This document shows positions 9,462-17,307 of a DNA stretch of 64,000 bases, one piece after another. The position numbers were made by a program, and so were the translations under genes. Origin of the DNA: Candidatus Sulfopaludibacter sp. SbA3 (GTDB taxonomy: Bacteria > Acidobacteriota > Terriglobia > Bryobacterales > Bryobacteraceae); NCBI GenBank assembly GCA_945890485.1, contig CAMDCN010000011.1, forward strand, positions 62,001 through 126,000, given 5' to 3'. Numbering within the stretch: position 1 is the stretch's first letter; every line of letters begins with the position of its first letter. A model generated the notes under the pieces. The model was given only the letters and a program-made list of their open reading frames with translations, did no database searches and had not been told where the DNA came from.

Positions 9462-11411
9462 TCAGCTACCCAGATGGCGATCCATCCATTCGGCCACCCG
9501 CCGGAGGACATCCAGTTGATGCCTGGGTTCGCCAAAACTGTGGCCTTCGCGAGGGTAGCGCACCAAGGTTGCCGGCACGCCGCGGTGGCGCAGTGCGGTG
9601 TACATCTCTTCGGCCTGCGTGATGTGGACGTCGTTGTCGCGTTCACCGTGAAGGAGGAGTGCCGGGGTCTGCACTTTCTTGATGTGAGCCAGCGGAGAAC
9701 GCTGCCAAAGCGTCTCGAAGTTGTTGCCCGCCCAAGGAAAGCCATTGAACTCGGCGTGGACCAAGTCCTGGTATAACGACGTGCTGTAGAAGCTGATCAG
9801 ATTCGACAGGCTGGCGATGGGCGCCGCCGCGCGGAAGCGATTGGTCTGCGTGATCACCCAGTTCGTCATGTACCCGCCATAGCTGGCTCCCATCACTCCC
9901 AGACGATTGGCGTCCACCTCGGGATGGCGGCGCAGAACCTCGTCCACAGCGGCCATCAGGTCGCGGTAGTCGCCGCCACCCCAATCGTTGATGCAGCCAT
10001 CAGAGAACTTCTGCCCGTAGCCGGACGAGCCGCGTGGGTTCACGGCCAGCACGGCGTAGCCACGGGCGGCGTAGAACTGCGTGCCGCCGTTGAAGCCGTA
10101 GCCGTGTGTGCTGTGGGGACCTCCGTGGATGTTGAGAATCAGCGGCCACTTGCCCTTGCGGTCCAGCGGCGGATAGAAGAACGCCTCCACCTCCGTGCGA
10201 TCGAAACTGGGGAAGCGAATGGTTTCCGGCTGAACCAGTTGCCAGGTCTTGGCCGCTTCCGTTGCGAACTTGGTGAGCGTTTCCGCTGCCCCCGCGGCGG
10301 AGATGCGAACGAGCTCCGCCGGTTTGGTAGGCTCGCTCAGCGCAACGTACAAGTCGCCGTTACCGGCAACTTGCAGGCTCGTGGCGACGGCCTTGCCGGT
10401 GAGCAGCGGCTTGGCCGGGGCGACGGTGATCGTGCTGCGGTACGGCAGCAGCGTGCCATGATCGGCCGCGAGATAGACGACAGACTGGCTATCGGGCATC
10501 CAGTGGAGCGCCGTGCAGCGGCGGTCCAGGGCGCGGTTGAGTTCGCGCGGCGCGCCGCCCGCGTAGGGCACGGCCCAGACATGCGTGTCTTCGGCGACGC
10601 TGTCGATTGTCGTGACCGGGCGCGTCGTGGCGCGGTAGGCGATCCACCGGCCGTCCGGCGAGACCTGAGGATCCATCTCGACTCCCGGGCTAGCGACGAC
10701 GGTGCGTGTGGCGCCGGAGCCGGGGTGAACGGCGTAAATATCGTAGTTGTGGTTGGCGTCGGGATCGGCGCCGGGGTTAGCGAGATAGACGATCTCCGCG
10801 CCGGGTCCCCAGGAGATGGAATGCGCATCACGATCGGCTGGGGTAAGCGCGCGGGGCGGGGAACCCGCCGCGGCGGAGACGACGAAGACGCGGGAGCGCC
10901 GGTTGTCAGAGATGCCGGTGCGGGACTTGTACTGGATGCGGTCGATGACGAGGGGGTCTTGCTCGGCGGGTGGTGGATCAAAGGTGCCGGTGAAGGCGAT
11001 ACGGTCGCCTTTTGCTGACCAGGCGATGCGATTGCCGGCCGCGGCGAGGTAGGCGTTGGGAGTGTAGAGTTCGCAGACGGCGCGGATGGCGCCGGTGGCG
11101 CTGGTGGTGGCGTAAAGAATGGTCTTGCCGGCCTCGGCGCGGAAGAAGGCGACGCGGCGGCCGTCGGGGCTCCAGACGACATTGCCGGCCCCTTGCGGAT
11201 CGAAGGACAGCTTGCCTTGGAGGTTTGTCCAGACGGCCTTGGAGCGATTGTTGGTCCAGTCGATTTCGGTGGTGGCGACGGCGATGGCGGAGGCGTCTGG
11301 CGAGAGGAGGAAGGTCGAAACCTGCGGAACGGCGAGTGCGTCTTCGGCCGTGAGGGGAGCTTGCGCGGAGGCGAGAGTGACGCCGAGCAGGAGCAGGAGA
11401 CAGAGTTTCAT
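9462..11411 (-). CDS. S9 family serine peptidase (dipeptidyl/acylaminoacyl-peptidase type)
   Basis: About 649 residues from ATG 11411; a TTG four codons upstream is possible. A signal peptide (MKLCLLLLLGVTLASA) sends it out of the cytoplasm. The first 380 residues form a PD40/WD-like beta-propeller with repeats such as FDPQGAGNVVWSPDGRRVAF and MDPQVSPDGRWIAY. The C-terminal alpha/beta-hydrolase has the nucleophile elbow GASYGGYMT (Ser near residue 510), an acid region GERDNDVH and the catalytic His in REGHSFG. These enzymes cleave short peptides let in through the propeller. Placed upstream of a TonB receptor on the same strand, it may work in peptide scavenging, but the long gap and separate promoter argue against one operon. 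Confidence 0.9.
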   Translation of the reverse strand: MKLCLLLLLGVTLASAQAPLTAEDALAVPQVSTFLLSPDASAIAVATTEIDWTNNRSKAVWTNLQGKLSFDPQGAGNVVWSPDGRRVAFFRAEAGKTILYATTSATGAIRAVCELYTPNAYLAAAGNRIAWSAKGDRIAFTGTFDPPPAEQDPLVIDRIQYKSRTGISDNRRSRVFVVSAAAGSPPRALTPADRDAHSISWGPGAEIVYLANPGADPDANHNYDIYAVHPGSGATRTVVASPGVEMDPQVSPDGRWIAYRATTRPVTTIDSVAEDTHVWAVPYAGGAPRELNRALDRRCTALHWMPDSQSVVYLAADHGTLLPYRSTITVAPAKPLLTGKAVATSLQVAGNGDLYVALSEPTKPAELVRISAAGAAETLTKFATEAAKTWQLVQPETIRFPSFDRTEVEAFFYPPLDRKGKWPLILNIHGGPHSTHGYGFNGGTQFYAARGYAVLAVNPRGSSGYGQKFSDGCINDWGGGDYRDLMAAVDEVLRRHPEVDANRLGVMGASYGGYMTNWVITQTNRFRAAAPIASLSNLISFYSTSLYQDLVHAEFNGFPWAGNNFETLWQRSPLAHIKKVQTPALLLHGERDNDVHITQAEEMYTALRHRGVPATLVRYPREGHSFGEPRHQLDVLRRVAEWMDRHLGS

Positions 11412-11463
11412 GGAATGGAGCAAGTATATCCGCTAGGGTATGGAGCCTACGCGAAAGCGGCTG

Positions 11464-11516
11464 TTGACAGGCGTGCATTCCTCTGCTACAAGTTGTACTG
11501 TTACAATACGTAGCAG
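11464..11516 (+). promoter_or_regulatory. blaI-blaR1 promoter overlapped by BlaI-type operator
   Basis: TTGACA at 11464-11469 is followed after 17 bases by TACAAG (11487-11492) as a possible -10. Over and beyond the -10 lie two nested dyads: TACAAGTTGTA (11487-11497, a perfect palindrome around one G) and the outer pair CTGCTAC (11483-11489) / GTAGCAG (11510-11516). BlaI/MecI repressors bind TACA/TGTA-type dyads, so autoregulation of the downstream blaI-like gene is the simple reading. The site ends 8 bases before the blaI start codon. Confidence 0.65.
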
Positions 11517-11523
11517 TAAGCAG

Positions 11524-11904
11524 ATGTCAAAACGAAAGCCGCTGAGCGAACTCGAGACCAAGCTTATGCGGTACCTCTGGGCCGCGGGGCCGGTGAGTTC
11601 GGAGCAGGTGCGGGAAGGGTTGGCCGGCGAGCACCCGATGAAAGAGGCGACAGTGCGGACGGTGCTGCGACGTCTCGAAGAGAAGGGCTATGTGGCGCAT
11701 GAGGTGGAGGGTCGCACCTTCATTTACCGTGGCCTTGAGCGGCCCGAGCATGTCGCCGTACAGGCGATCCGGCAGTTGCTGGATCGGTTCTGCGGCGGGT
11801 CGATGGAGCAGCTTTTGGTGGGCATGGTGGATCAGAAGATGATCAGCCCGCAGGAGCTTAACGCGCTGGCCAAGAAGATTGCGCAGCGCCGCAAGAAAGA
11901 CTGA
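11524..11904 (+). CDS. BlaI/MecI/CopY-family transcriptional repressor
   Basis: 126 residues from ATG 11524; the frame extends upstream to 11440 but that part covers the promoter and operator. The N-terminal winged helix (LSELETKLMRYLWAAGPVSS, then ATVRTVLRRLEEKGYVAHE) and the C-terminal helical dimerisation part (QLLDRFCGGSMEQLLVGMV) are those of the BlaI/Penicillinase_R family. Family members repress their own operon and are cut when the membrane peptidase BlaR1/MecR1 senses a signal. The blaR1-like gene starts 6 bases downstream, so the pair is one operon. The inducer is unknown and no beta-lactamase gene is nearby. Confidence 0.9.
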   Translation: MSKRKPLSELETKLMRYLWAAGPVSSEQVREGLAGEHPMKEATVRTVLRRLEEKGYVAHEVEGRTFIYRGLERPEHVAVQAIRQLLDRFCGGSMEQLLVGMVDQKMISPQELNALAKKIAQRRKKD

Positions 11905-11910
11905 GGCGTT

Positions 11911-13800
11911 ATGGTTTCTATCGAGTCTTGGAGCGCCGTGCTGCTGCAGGCGTTGGGGGGCGCGTCGCTGCGGGCGCTGGTTTTGGCGGGGATCGCGGGA
12001 GTGGCGTTGTGGGTGTGGCGAGGGCGCACAGCGCCGGTGCAACATGCGGTGTGGACTGTCGTGGTGGCTGCGATGATGCTGCTGCTGCTCGGCCCGCTGC
12101 TGCCGCCGATTGTTCCATTGCCGGCGGCGATGGATACGCCCGGTTGGCTGCGCGCTCCGGCCAAGCCGGCGGCGGCGCTGCCGTTGGGAGCCAATCCGGT
12201 GACGATTCCGATCGACGGGCGCGGAGCAGTCCGGGCGGAGGTGGCCGGGCCGCGCGTGGAGTGGGGATGGGGGAGTGTGGCGGCGGCTGTTTATCTGGCG
12301 GGTTTGTTGGGGATGCTGGGGCGTCTGGCGATAGGTTCGTTTTTGGCGGGGCGTTTGGCGGGGAGGAGCGCCCGGGTGCGGGCGGAGCGCGTGACGGCGG
12401 CGTTGGACGCCGTGGCCCGGGAGCAGGGGGCGTTGATGCCATGGCCCGCGGTGTTGGAGAGTGCGGATCTGACGGCGCCGGTAGTGGTGGGCAGGCAGGC
12501 TCCTGTGATTCTGCTGCCGGCGGGGTGGCGGGAGTGGGACGATTGGAAATTGCGGGCGATGTTGGCGCATGAGTTGGCGCACGTTCGGAGGGGCGATGGG
12601 CGCACGGTGGTGCTGGCCGCGTGGAACCGGGCGATGTTCTGGTTCCATCCCTTGGCCTGGTGGATGGAGCGTCGGTTGGCAGCGTTGTGCGAGCAGGCCT
12701 GTGACGATGCGGCGGTACGGACGATGGGAGATGCGCCGCGGTACGCGCAGGTGTTGTTGGAAATCGCTGCGGCGGGGACCGGGCGGCGCGTCTCGTTGGG
12801 TATCTCGATGGCGGGGGTGAGCCCCACGGGCCGCCGCATTGATCGGCTGTTGGCGGGAATGGCTTGGACGTCGGGGCTGGCGCCGAGGCGGGCGAGGGCG
12901 GGGATTGCGTTGGCGACGTTGCCGGTGGTGGTGGTTTTGGCAATGGCGCAGGCGCGCGGGCCGATGGCGGATCTGGACGACGTCCGGCCGGGCTGGAACT
13001 GGCCGGAGGATGGACATCGGACGAGTGCGGAGCAGGCGCGGGAGTTGGAGCGGCAAGTGGCGCGGGAGCCGGAAGCGCTAGGAGTCCGGGCGAAGCTGAT
13101 TGCCTACTACTGCTACAACGCAGACTTTGAGAAGGCGGGCGCGCATGTGTTCTGGGTGATCGCGAACCGGCCGGAGTCGGAGCTGGCCGGGGCTGGGCCG
13201 ACGATGTCCATGTCTCTTGCGGGGTTTGGCACACCGGCGGAGTTGGAGCGCGTTGGCGAGCGGGCGCGGCGGTTGTGGAAGGAACAGGCGGCGCGGCACG
13301 ACGGGAATTTACGGGTGTTGGAGCACGCGGCGGACGCGCTGCGTTGGGCGGAGCCGGTCGAGGCGGAGCGGTTCTTGCAGCGGGCGCGGGAATTGGACGG
13401 GGGAAACAAGCTCCGCTGGGTGATGCGGCTGGCTGCTCTCTATGCGGAGGAGGTGGCGGCGGACACTTACACCAAGGCGGGGGTGGGCTCGATCGGTGGG
13501 CGATTCCGTTTGCATGCCGGACTCGGGGAGCGGGTGCGGGAACAGCTAGCGGGTGGAACGGATCTGGAGATGGCGGGGCACGTGGGAACGGTCTTGGCGC
13601 AGCACTTGGTACACACGCAGGATTCGAAGTTGGGGCAGGAAGGGGCGCTGCGAAAGGTGCGCTGGGAGTTGGGTAAGTACGCGGAGGGATTGTTGGTCCT
13701 GGCGAGTGAGAAGGATCCGGTGCTGTGGGCGGGACGATTGGCGGAGTTGCGCGCTTGGCATCATTCTCAGGCAGGAACTGCGTCTGGGCCCTTTCGGTAG
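11911..13800 (+). CDS. BlaR1/MecR1-type M56 membrane metallopeptidase with helical C-terminal region
   Basis: 629 residues. Hydrophobic segments near residues 13-33, 45-70 and 115-140 are followed by the M56 zinc site HELAH (His220, Glu221, His224) and the region CEQACDDAAV that carries the third ligand. Another membrane segment (LATLPVVVVLAMAQA) lies near residue 335. In BlaR1 the region after this is a penicillin-sensing domain. Here the last 290 residues are Ala/Arg/Glu-rich helices resembling TPRs (ARELERQVAREPEALGVRAK, RARELDGGNKLRWVMRLAAL) and I see no SxxK/KTG penicillin-binding motifs. The expected role is signal-triggered proteolysis of the adjacent BlaI, but the signal is probably not a beta-lactam. 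Confidence 0.85.
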   Translation: MVSIESWSAVLLQALGGASLRALVLAGIAGVALWVWRGRTAPVQHAVWTVVVAAMMLLLLGPLLPPIVPLPAAMDTPGWLRAPAKPAAALPLGANPVTIPIDGRGAVRAEVAGPRVEWGWGSVAAAVYLAGLLGMLGRLAIGSFLAGRLAGRSARVRAERVTAALDAVAREQGALMPWPAVLESADLTAPVVVGRQAPVILLPAGWREWDDWKLRAMLAHELAHVRRGDGRTVVLAAWNRAMFWFHPLAWWMERRLAALCEQACDDAAVRTMGDAPRYAQVLLEIAAAGTGRRVSLGISMAGVSPTGRRIDRLLAGMAWTSGLAPRRARAGIALATLPVVVVLAMAQARGPMADLDDVRPGWNWPEDGHRTSAEQARELERQVAREPEALGVRAKLIAYYCYNADFEKAGAHVFWVIANRPESELAGAGPTMSMSLAGFGTPAELERVGERARRLWKEQAARHDGNLRVLEHAADALRWAEPVEAERFLQRARELDGGNKLRWVMRLAALYAEEVAADTYTKAGVGSIGGRFRLHAGLGERVREQLAGGTDLEMAGHVGTVLAQHLVHTQDSKLGQEGALRKVRWELGKYAEGLLVLASEKDPVLWAGRLAELRAWHHSQAGTASGPFR

Positions 13801-13803
13801 ATA

Positions 13804-13828
13804 AACAGGTGGTCGAACTACACCTGTT
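13804..13828 (+). terminator. terminator hairpin after blaR1
   Basis: AACAGGTG (13804-13811) and CACCTGTT (13821-13828) form a perfect 8-bp stem with a 9-base loop, starting 4 bases after the blaR1 stop and followed by TCTTC. The T tract is weak. Confidence 0.55.
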
Positions 13829-14113
13829 CTTCACCGATGGGGCATGAATTGTCACTTGCCAACTTGTGGTCGGAAATATAGGAGCTAGTCGCATGTGGCT
13901 GGCCAAACTGCTCGCGAACCATTTGCGATGCAGCGGTTAGGGCCTCGCGTTTAATGGTGAGTATGGTCGTTGGCTCCTCGGGTCTACCGTTCGGATAAGA
14001 CGAATCGATCGAAGTCCCGGCGAATCAGCGCTTATGCGATCCTGCGGGAAGGATGCGCGACGCGTATTGGTGCGGATCGAACTAACCTTGGGTTGGCATC
14101 GCGGAGGACTCGC
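13829..14113. other. intergenic stretch before the DUF4238 gene
   Basis: About 285 bases without a supported gene. The DUF4238 frame is open back to 13970, but no ribosome site supports an earlier start. I see no tRNA, repeat or strong promoter pair here. Confidence 0.4.
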
Positions 14114-15178
14114 ATGGCAGGCATTCGACAGCATACAATCCCTCAGTTCCTGCAGCGGGGGTTTGCAAGTACGGGGGAAGGAGACAAAGCAAGGGTTTGG
14201 ATGTACCGCAAGGGCCAAGCCGGTAGACAGGTGGGGATCGCTGACGTGGCGGTAGAACGATTCTTCTATGGGGACCAGTCGGAGCTAGAACTGGATGAAG
14301 CGATCACCAAGTTTGAGCATGAGTACATATCACTCTTGAATCACTTAAGAACTCGCGAGGATGGGGAGGCGATCCAGTCCGATTTAATTCCGGAGATGGT
14401 CGCTCACCTTTGTGTTCGGACCCGCCATATTCGACAATCTGCTGCCCGGATGTTTGATGAATTGACACAGCGGGCCATTCAAGAGCTAAGTCGCGACGGG
14501 GTAATGGCGCGAACTGTGGCGAGCGCAATTCGTCGACCTGGTGCCGATCGCGATCGATTCGAAGCTGCCGCGTTCGATGCGGGAGGTGCAGAAGGCCTAG
14601 CTGCAATACAATCGCGAAAAGGAAGGGCGTTGGTCGAGGGCCATATGCGAGACGATCCCGAATTCAAAGGCGAGATGACGGGGTACTTCGACGAACTGTA
14701 TGCGGGGGTCAAAGGTCAACTCCATGAGGCCGTAAGGCAAGGATGCAATGATGCGATGCGGAAAAATGTGCGAATTCCGAAACGCGCGGAAGGTTATCGT
14801 GAACTTCGATGGCATGTTATGGCGTCGGACAGCCCTCTCCTGCTTGGCGACACCGTGATCGTGTTGGAGACAGACGGCGACAGCAGGTTCAAGCCGCTGG
14901 ACGGCCGTGGCGATCACATTCACCGCTTGTATCTGCCAGTCTCGTCAGATCGGCTTCTAATTGGAAGCCATACCCGTGAGTGCCCAAAGATTGCAGCGCA
15001 GGAGTTAAATCAGCTTATAGTGCGTTGCAGCGATGAGTTCTTCCTCAGTTCCACTCCGCTCGAAACCGAAGATCCCTTGATCGAAGAATTAGGGAAGTGG
15101 GCTGGACTCTTGACCGATGCTGAAACTCAGAGGATCATTCGTAAGGTAGTGAAGTCAATCGGCCCGTTTCGAGGTTGA
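14114..15178 (+). CDS. DUF4238 family protein
   Basis: 354 residues from ATG 14114, chosen because GGAGG sits 6 bases before it. The N-terminal phrase IRQHTIPQFLQRGFA and the later FFYGDQSELELDEAITKFEHEY are hallmarks of DUF4238 (PF14022). The protein is soluble, with no signal peptide or membrane segment. The molecular function of the family is unknown, and genes of this kind are scattered and often strain-specific. The base composition and codon choice (many ATA, TTA, CTA and AGT codons) are visibly more AT-rich than both neighbours, which suggests acquisition by transfer. No transposase or attachment site was seen beside it. Confidence 0.75.
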   Translation: MAGIRQHTIPQFLQRGFASTGEGDKARVWMYRKGQAGRQVGIADVAVERFFYGDQSELELDEAITKFEHEYISLLNHLRTREDGEAIQSDLIPEMVAHLCVRTRHIRQSAARMFDELTQRAIQELSRDGVMARTVASAIRRPGADRDRFEAAAFDAGGAEGLAAIQSRKGRALVEGHMRDDPEFKGEMTGYFDELYAGVKGQLHEAVRQGCNDAMRKNVRIPKRAEGYRELRWHVMASDSPLLLGDTVIVLETDGDSRFKPLDGRGDHIHRLYLPVSSDRLLIGSHTRECPKIAAQELNQLIVRCSDEFFLSSTPLETEDPLIEELGKWAGLLTDAETQRIIRKVVKSIGPFRG

Positions 15179-15199
15179 TACCTCTAACTCGGGAGTAGT

Positions 15200-16609
15200 C
15201 TATCGCCCCATCGCGCACTCGGCGTGGATCGCTTTGACCGCTTTCTCAATCCCGGATCGAGGCACCACCAAGTTGATCGTCAACTCGCTCGAACCCTGAG
15301 CAATGGCGATAATGTTCACCTGCTCACGGCTCACGGCGGTGAACACCCGGCCGGCCAGCCCCGCATGGCCGCGCATCCCCTCGCCCACCACCGCGATCAA
15401 CCCCACGTTGTCATCCACTTCGACCGGCCGTACATACCCGTGCTCCAGCTCCAGCGCCAACGTCTCCCGCAGGGCTTGCAGGACCAGTTGCAGCTCATCC
15501 TTGCGAATCAGAAAGCAAAAGCTCTGCCGGTAGCTAGAGCTGGAAAATGTCAGGACCTCGGCTCCCACCATCGCCAAGGCGTCCAGCGCTCGCGCCATGA
15601 TGCGAGTGCCGGGGATCTCGGCGCTGGCCGGTTCCACCGAAACCATCGCCACGTTCGCCATCGACGTCACCGCTCGCGCACCCTGGCCGGGTGTCGAAAG
15701 CGCCGGAGCGATGTGGGTTCCTTTTGCCGCCACATTGAACGAGTTCTTGCTCCAGACCGGGATCTTCTTCTCTACGAGCGGCGCGAGGGTGCGCGGGTGG
15801 AGAACCTTGGCTCCGTTGTAGGCAAGCTCGGCGGCCTCGGCGTAGGTGACCTCGTCGAGCACCTTCGCATCGGCCACCAAGCGGGGGTCGGCCGACATGA
15901 TGCCGTCGACGTCAGTCCAGATCCATAGCTCGGCGGCGTCGAGGGCATAGGCGAAGATCGACGCGGAGAAGTCGCTGCCGCCCCGGCCCAGCGTGGTGGG
16001 CTTGCCGTCGGCGGTGGCTCCGTTGAAGCCGGTCAGCACCGGCACCGTGCCGGCGGCGAGCAGCGGCGCGAGATGTTCGGCAGCTTTGGCGCGAGTGAGA
16101 TCGAGCAGGGGCGTGGCGTTGCCGTGGACGGTGTCCGTGATAACGACCTTGGCGGAGTTGATGGCAACCGCAGGCGTGCCCTGGCCGGTTAGATACGTGG
16201 CAATCAGCAGTGCCGAGAGTCGCTCGCCCACCGCGATTGCTTCGTCGACGGAACGGGGTGGACGGTCGCCGAGGAGTTGCATGCCTTTGGCGATCCGTTC
16301 GAACTCGGCGAGAATGCTGTCGATCTCCGCTTGTGCCGTGGATAAGGACTCCGCCGTCAGGAGTTCGCGGGCGGTTTCCTGATGGCGCGTGCGGAGCGTG
16401 GCCAGGTTCTGCGCGATGGCTTCGGTGTCGTTGTTCTCAGCGTGGCGGAGCGTATCGAGAAGCAGGTCCGTCACCTTGCTCATCGCCGAGACGACGATGG
16501 CCGTAGGACGAAGGCGCTGCTGGGCGGCGGTGAGGTCCGCAGCCACACGGATGCGATCGGCGGAGCCCATGCTGGTGCCGCCGAATTTCATGATGAGAAG
16601 ATTGTTCAA
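15200..16609 (-). CDS. lysC: aspartate kinase
   Basis: 469 residues of a monofunctional aspartokinase, which phosphorylates aspartate at the head of the lysine, threonine and methionine pathway. Evidence is the N-terminal KFGGTSMGS, the nucleotide/aspartate-binding LGRGGSDFSA region, the VDGIMSADPRL phrase and two C-terminal ACT regulatory domains (MVSVEPASAEIPG and LIAVVGEGMRGH). TTG at 16609 overlaps the stop of cmk by 4 bases (TTGA) and has GAAAGG upstream; ATG at 16591 would remove the first six residues and lacks a ribosome site. The overlap implies translational coupling to cmk. Feedback by lysine or threonine is likely given the ACT domains. Confidence 0.92.
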   Translation of the reverse strand: MNNLLIMKFGGTSMGSADRIRVAADLTAAQQRLRPTAIVVSAMSKVTDLLLDTLRHAENNDTEAIAQNLATLRTRHQETARELLTAESLSTAQAEIDSILAEFERIAKGMQLLGDRPPRSVDEAIAVGERLSALLIATYLTGQGTPAVAINSAKVVITDTVHGNATPLLDLTRAKAAEHLAPLLAAGTVPVLTGFNGATADGKPTTLGRGGSDFSASIFAYALDAAELWIWTDVDGIMSADPRLVADAKVLDEVTYAEAAELAYNGAKVLHPRTLAPLVEKKIPVWSKNSFNVAAKGTHIAPALSTPGQGARAVTSMANVAMVSVEPASAEIPGTRIMARALDALAMVGAEVLTFSSSSYRQSFCFLIRKDELQLVLQALRETLALELEHGYVRPVEVDDNVGLIAVVGEGMRGHAGLAGRVFTAVSREQVNIIAIAQGSSELTINLVVPRSGIEKAVKAIHAECAMGR

Positions 16610-17274
16610 CTGGTTACTGCCTTTCCATTGGAGGTTCGCGCGCGGATGAGCCGGAGGATTTCCTCGACTACTTCTTCGGGCGGGATGTGGGAGGTATCGA
16701 GATAAGTCGCGTCGGGGGCTTGGAGTAGAGGGGCCTCGGCGCGGGTGCGGTCGCGGTGGTCGCGGTCTTGGATTTCGCGGGCCACGGTGGATAGCTCGCC
16801 GCCCGCCTGGGCGACACGGCGATTGGCGCGGACTTCGGTGGAGGCGTCGAGGAAGATCTTCACCTGGGCGTCGGGGAAGACGTTGGTCGCGATATCGCGC
16901 CCTTCCATGACGACGCTTTGGCGGGCGCCCATGGCGCGTTGCTTTTCGACGAGGGCCCGGCGGACGCCGGCGACAGCGGAGACCTGGGAGGCGGCGGTGG
17001 CGATCTCGGGAGTGCGGATGGCTTGGGAGACGTCTTCGCCGTTGAGGAACACTTGGCCGGAGTCGAGGTCGATCTCGGCCGCGTGGGCGAGTTGCGTCAG
17101 GTTCAGATGGTCGTCAAAGGCTGTGCCTTGGCGGCTGGCCCAGAGTGCGACGGCGCGGTACATGGCCCCCGTGTCGATGTAGAGGAAGCCCATGCGGTCA
17201 GCGACCTGGCGGGCAACGGTGCTCTTGCCGGCCCCGGCCGGGCCATCGATGGCCACAACGATTCGTTTTTCCAT
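16606..17274 (-). CDS. cmk: cytidylate kinase
   Basis: 222 residues, the usual length. It phosphorylates CMP and dCMP in pyrimidine nucleotide metabolism. The P-loop GPAGAGKST (residues 11-19) is followed by the CMP-binding phrase FLYIDTGAMYRAVAL and the later MEGRDIATNVFP and RDHRDRTRAEAPL, all diagnostic for Cmk. It is first of a two-gene unit with lysC, whose start overlaps its stop. The start ATG at 17274 is clear. Confidence 0.95.
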   Translation of the reverse strand: MEKRIVVAIDGPAGAGKSTVARQVADRMGFLYIDTGAMYRAVALWASRQGTAFDDHLNLTQLAHAAEIDLDSGQVFLNGEDVSQAIRTPEIATAASQVSAVAGVRRALVEKQRAMGARQSVVMEGRDIATNVFPDAQVKIFLDASTEVRANRRVAQAGGELSTVAREIQDRDHRDRTRAEAPLLQAPDATYLDTSHIPPEEVVEEILRLIRARTSNGKAVTS

Positions 17275-17307
17275 TCCTAAACTTCTATTTTGGCAGACCG
17301 CGAGGGC

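Noticed and set aside
11918-13906. Long minus-strand frame of 662 codons across blaR1
   Set aside because: The Pro/Ser/Ala-rich translation is the usual shadow of GC-rich coding sequence; the M56 protein reads clearly on the plus strand.
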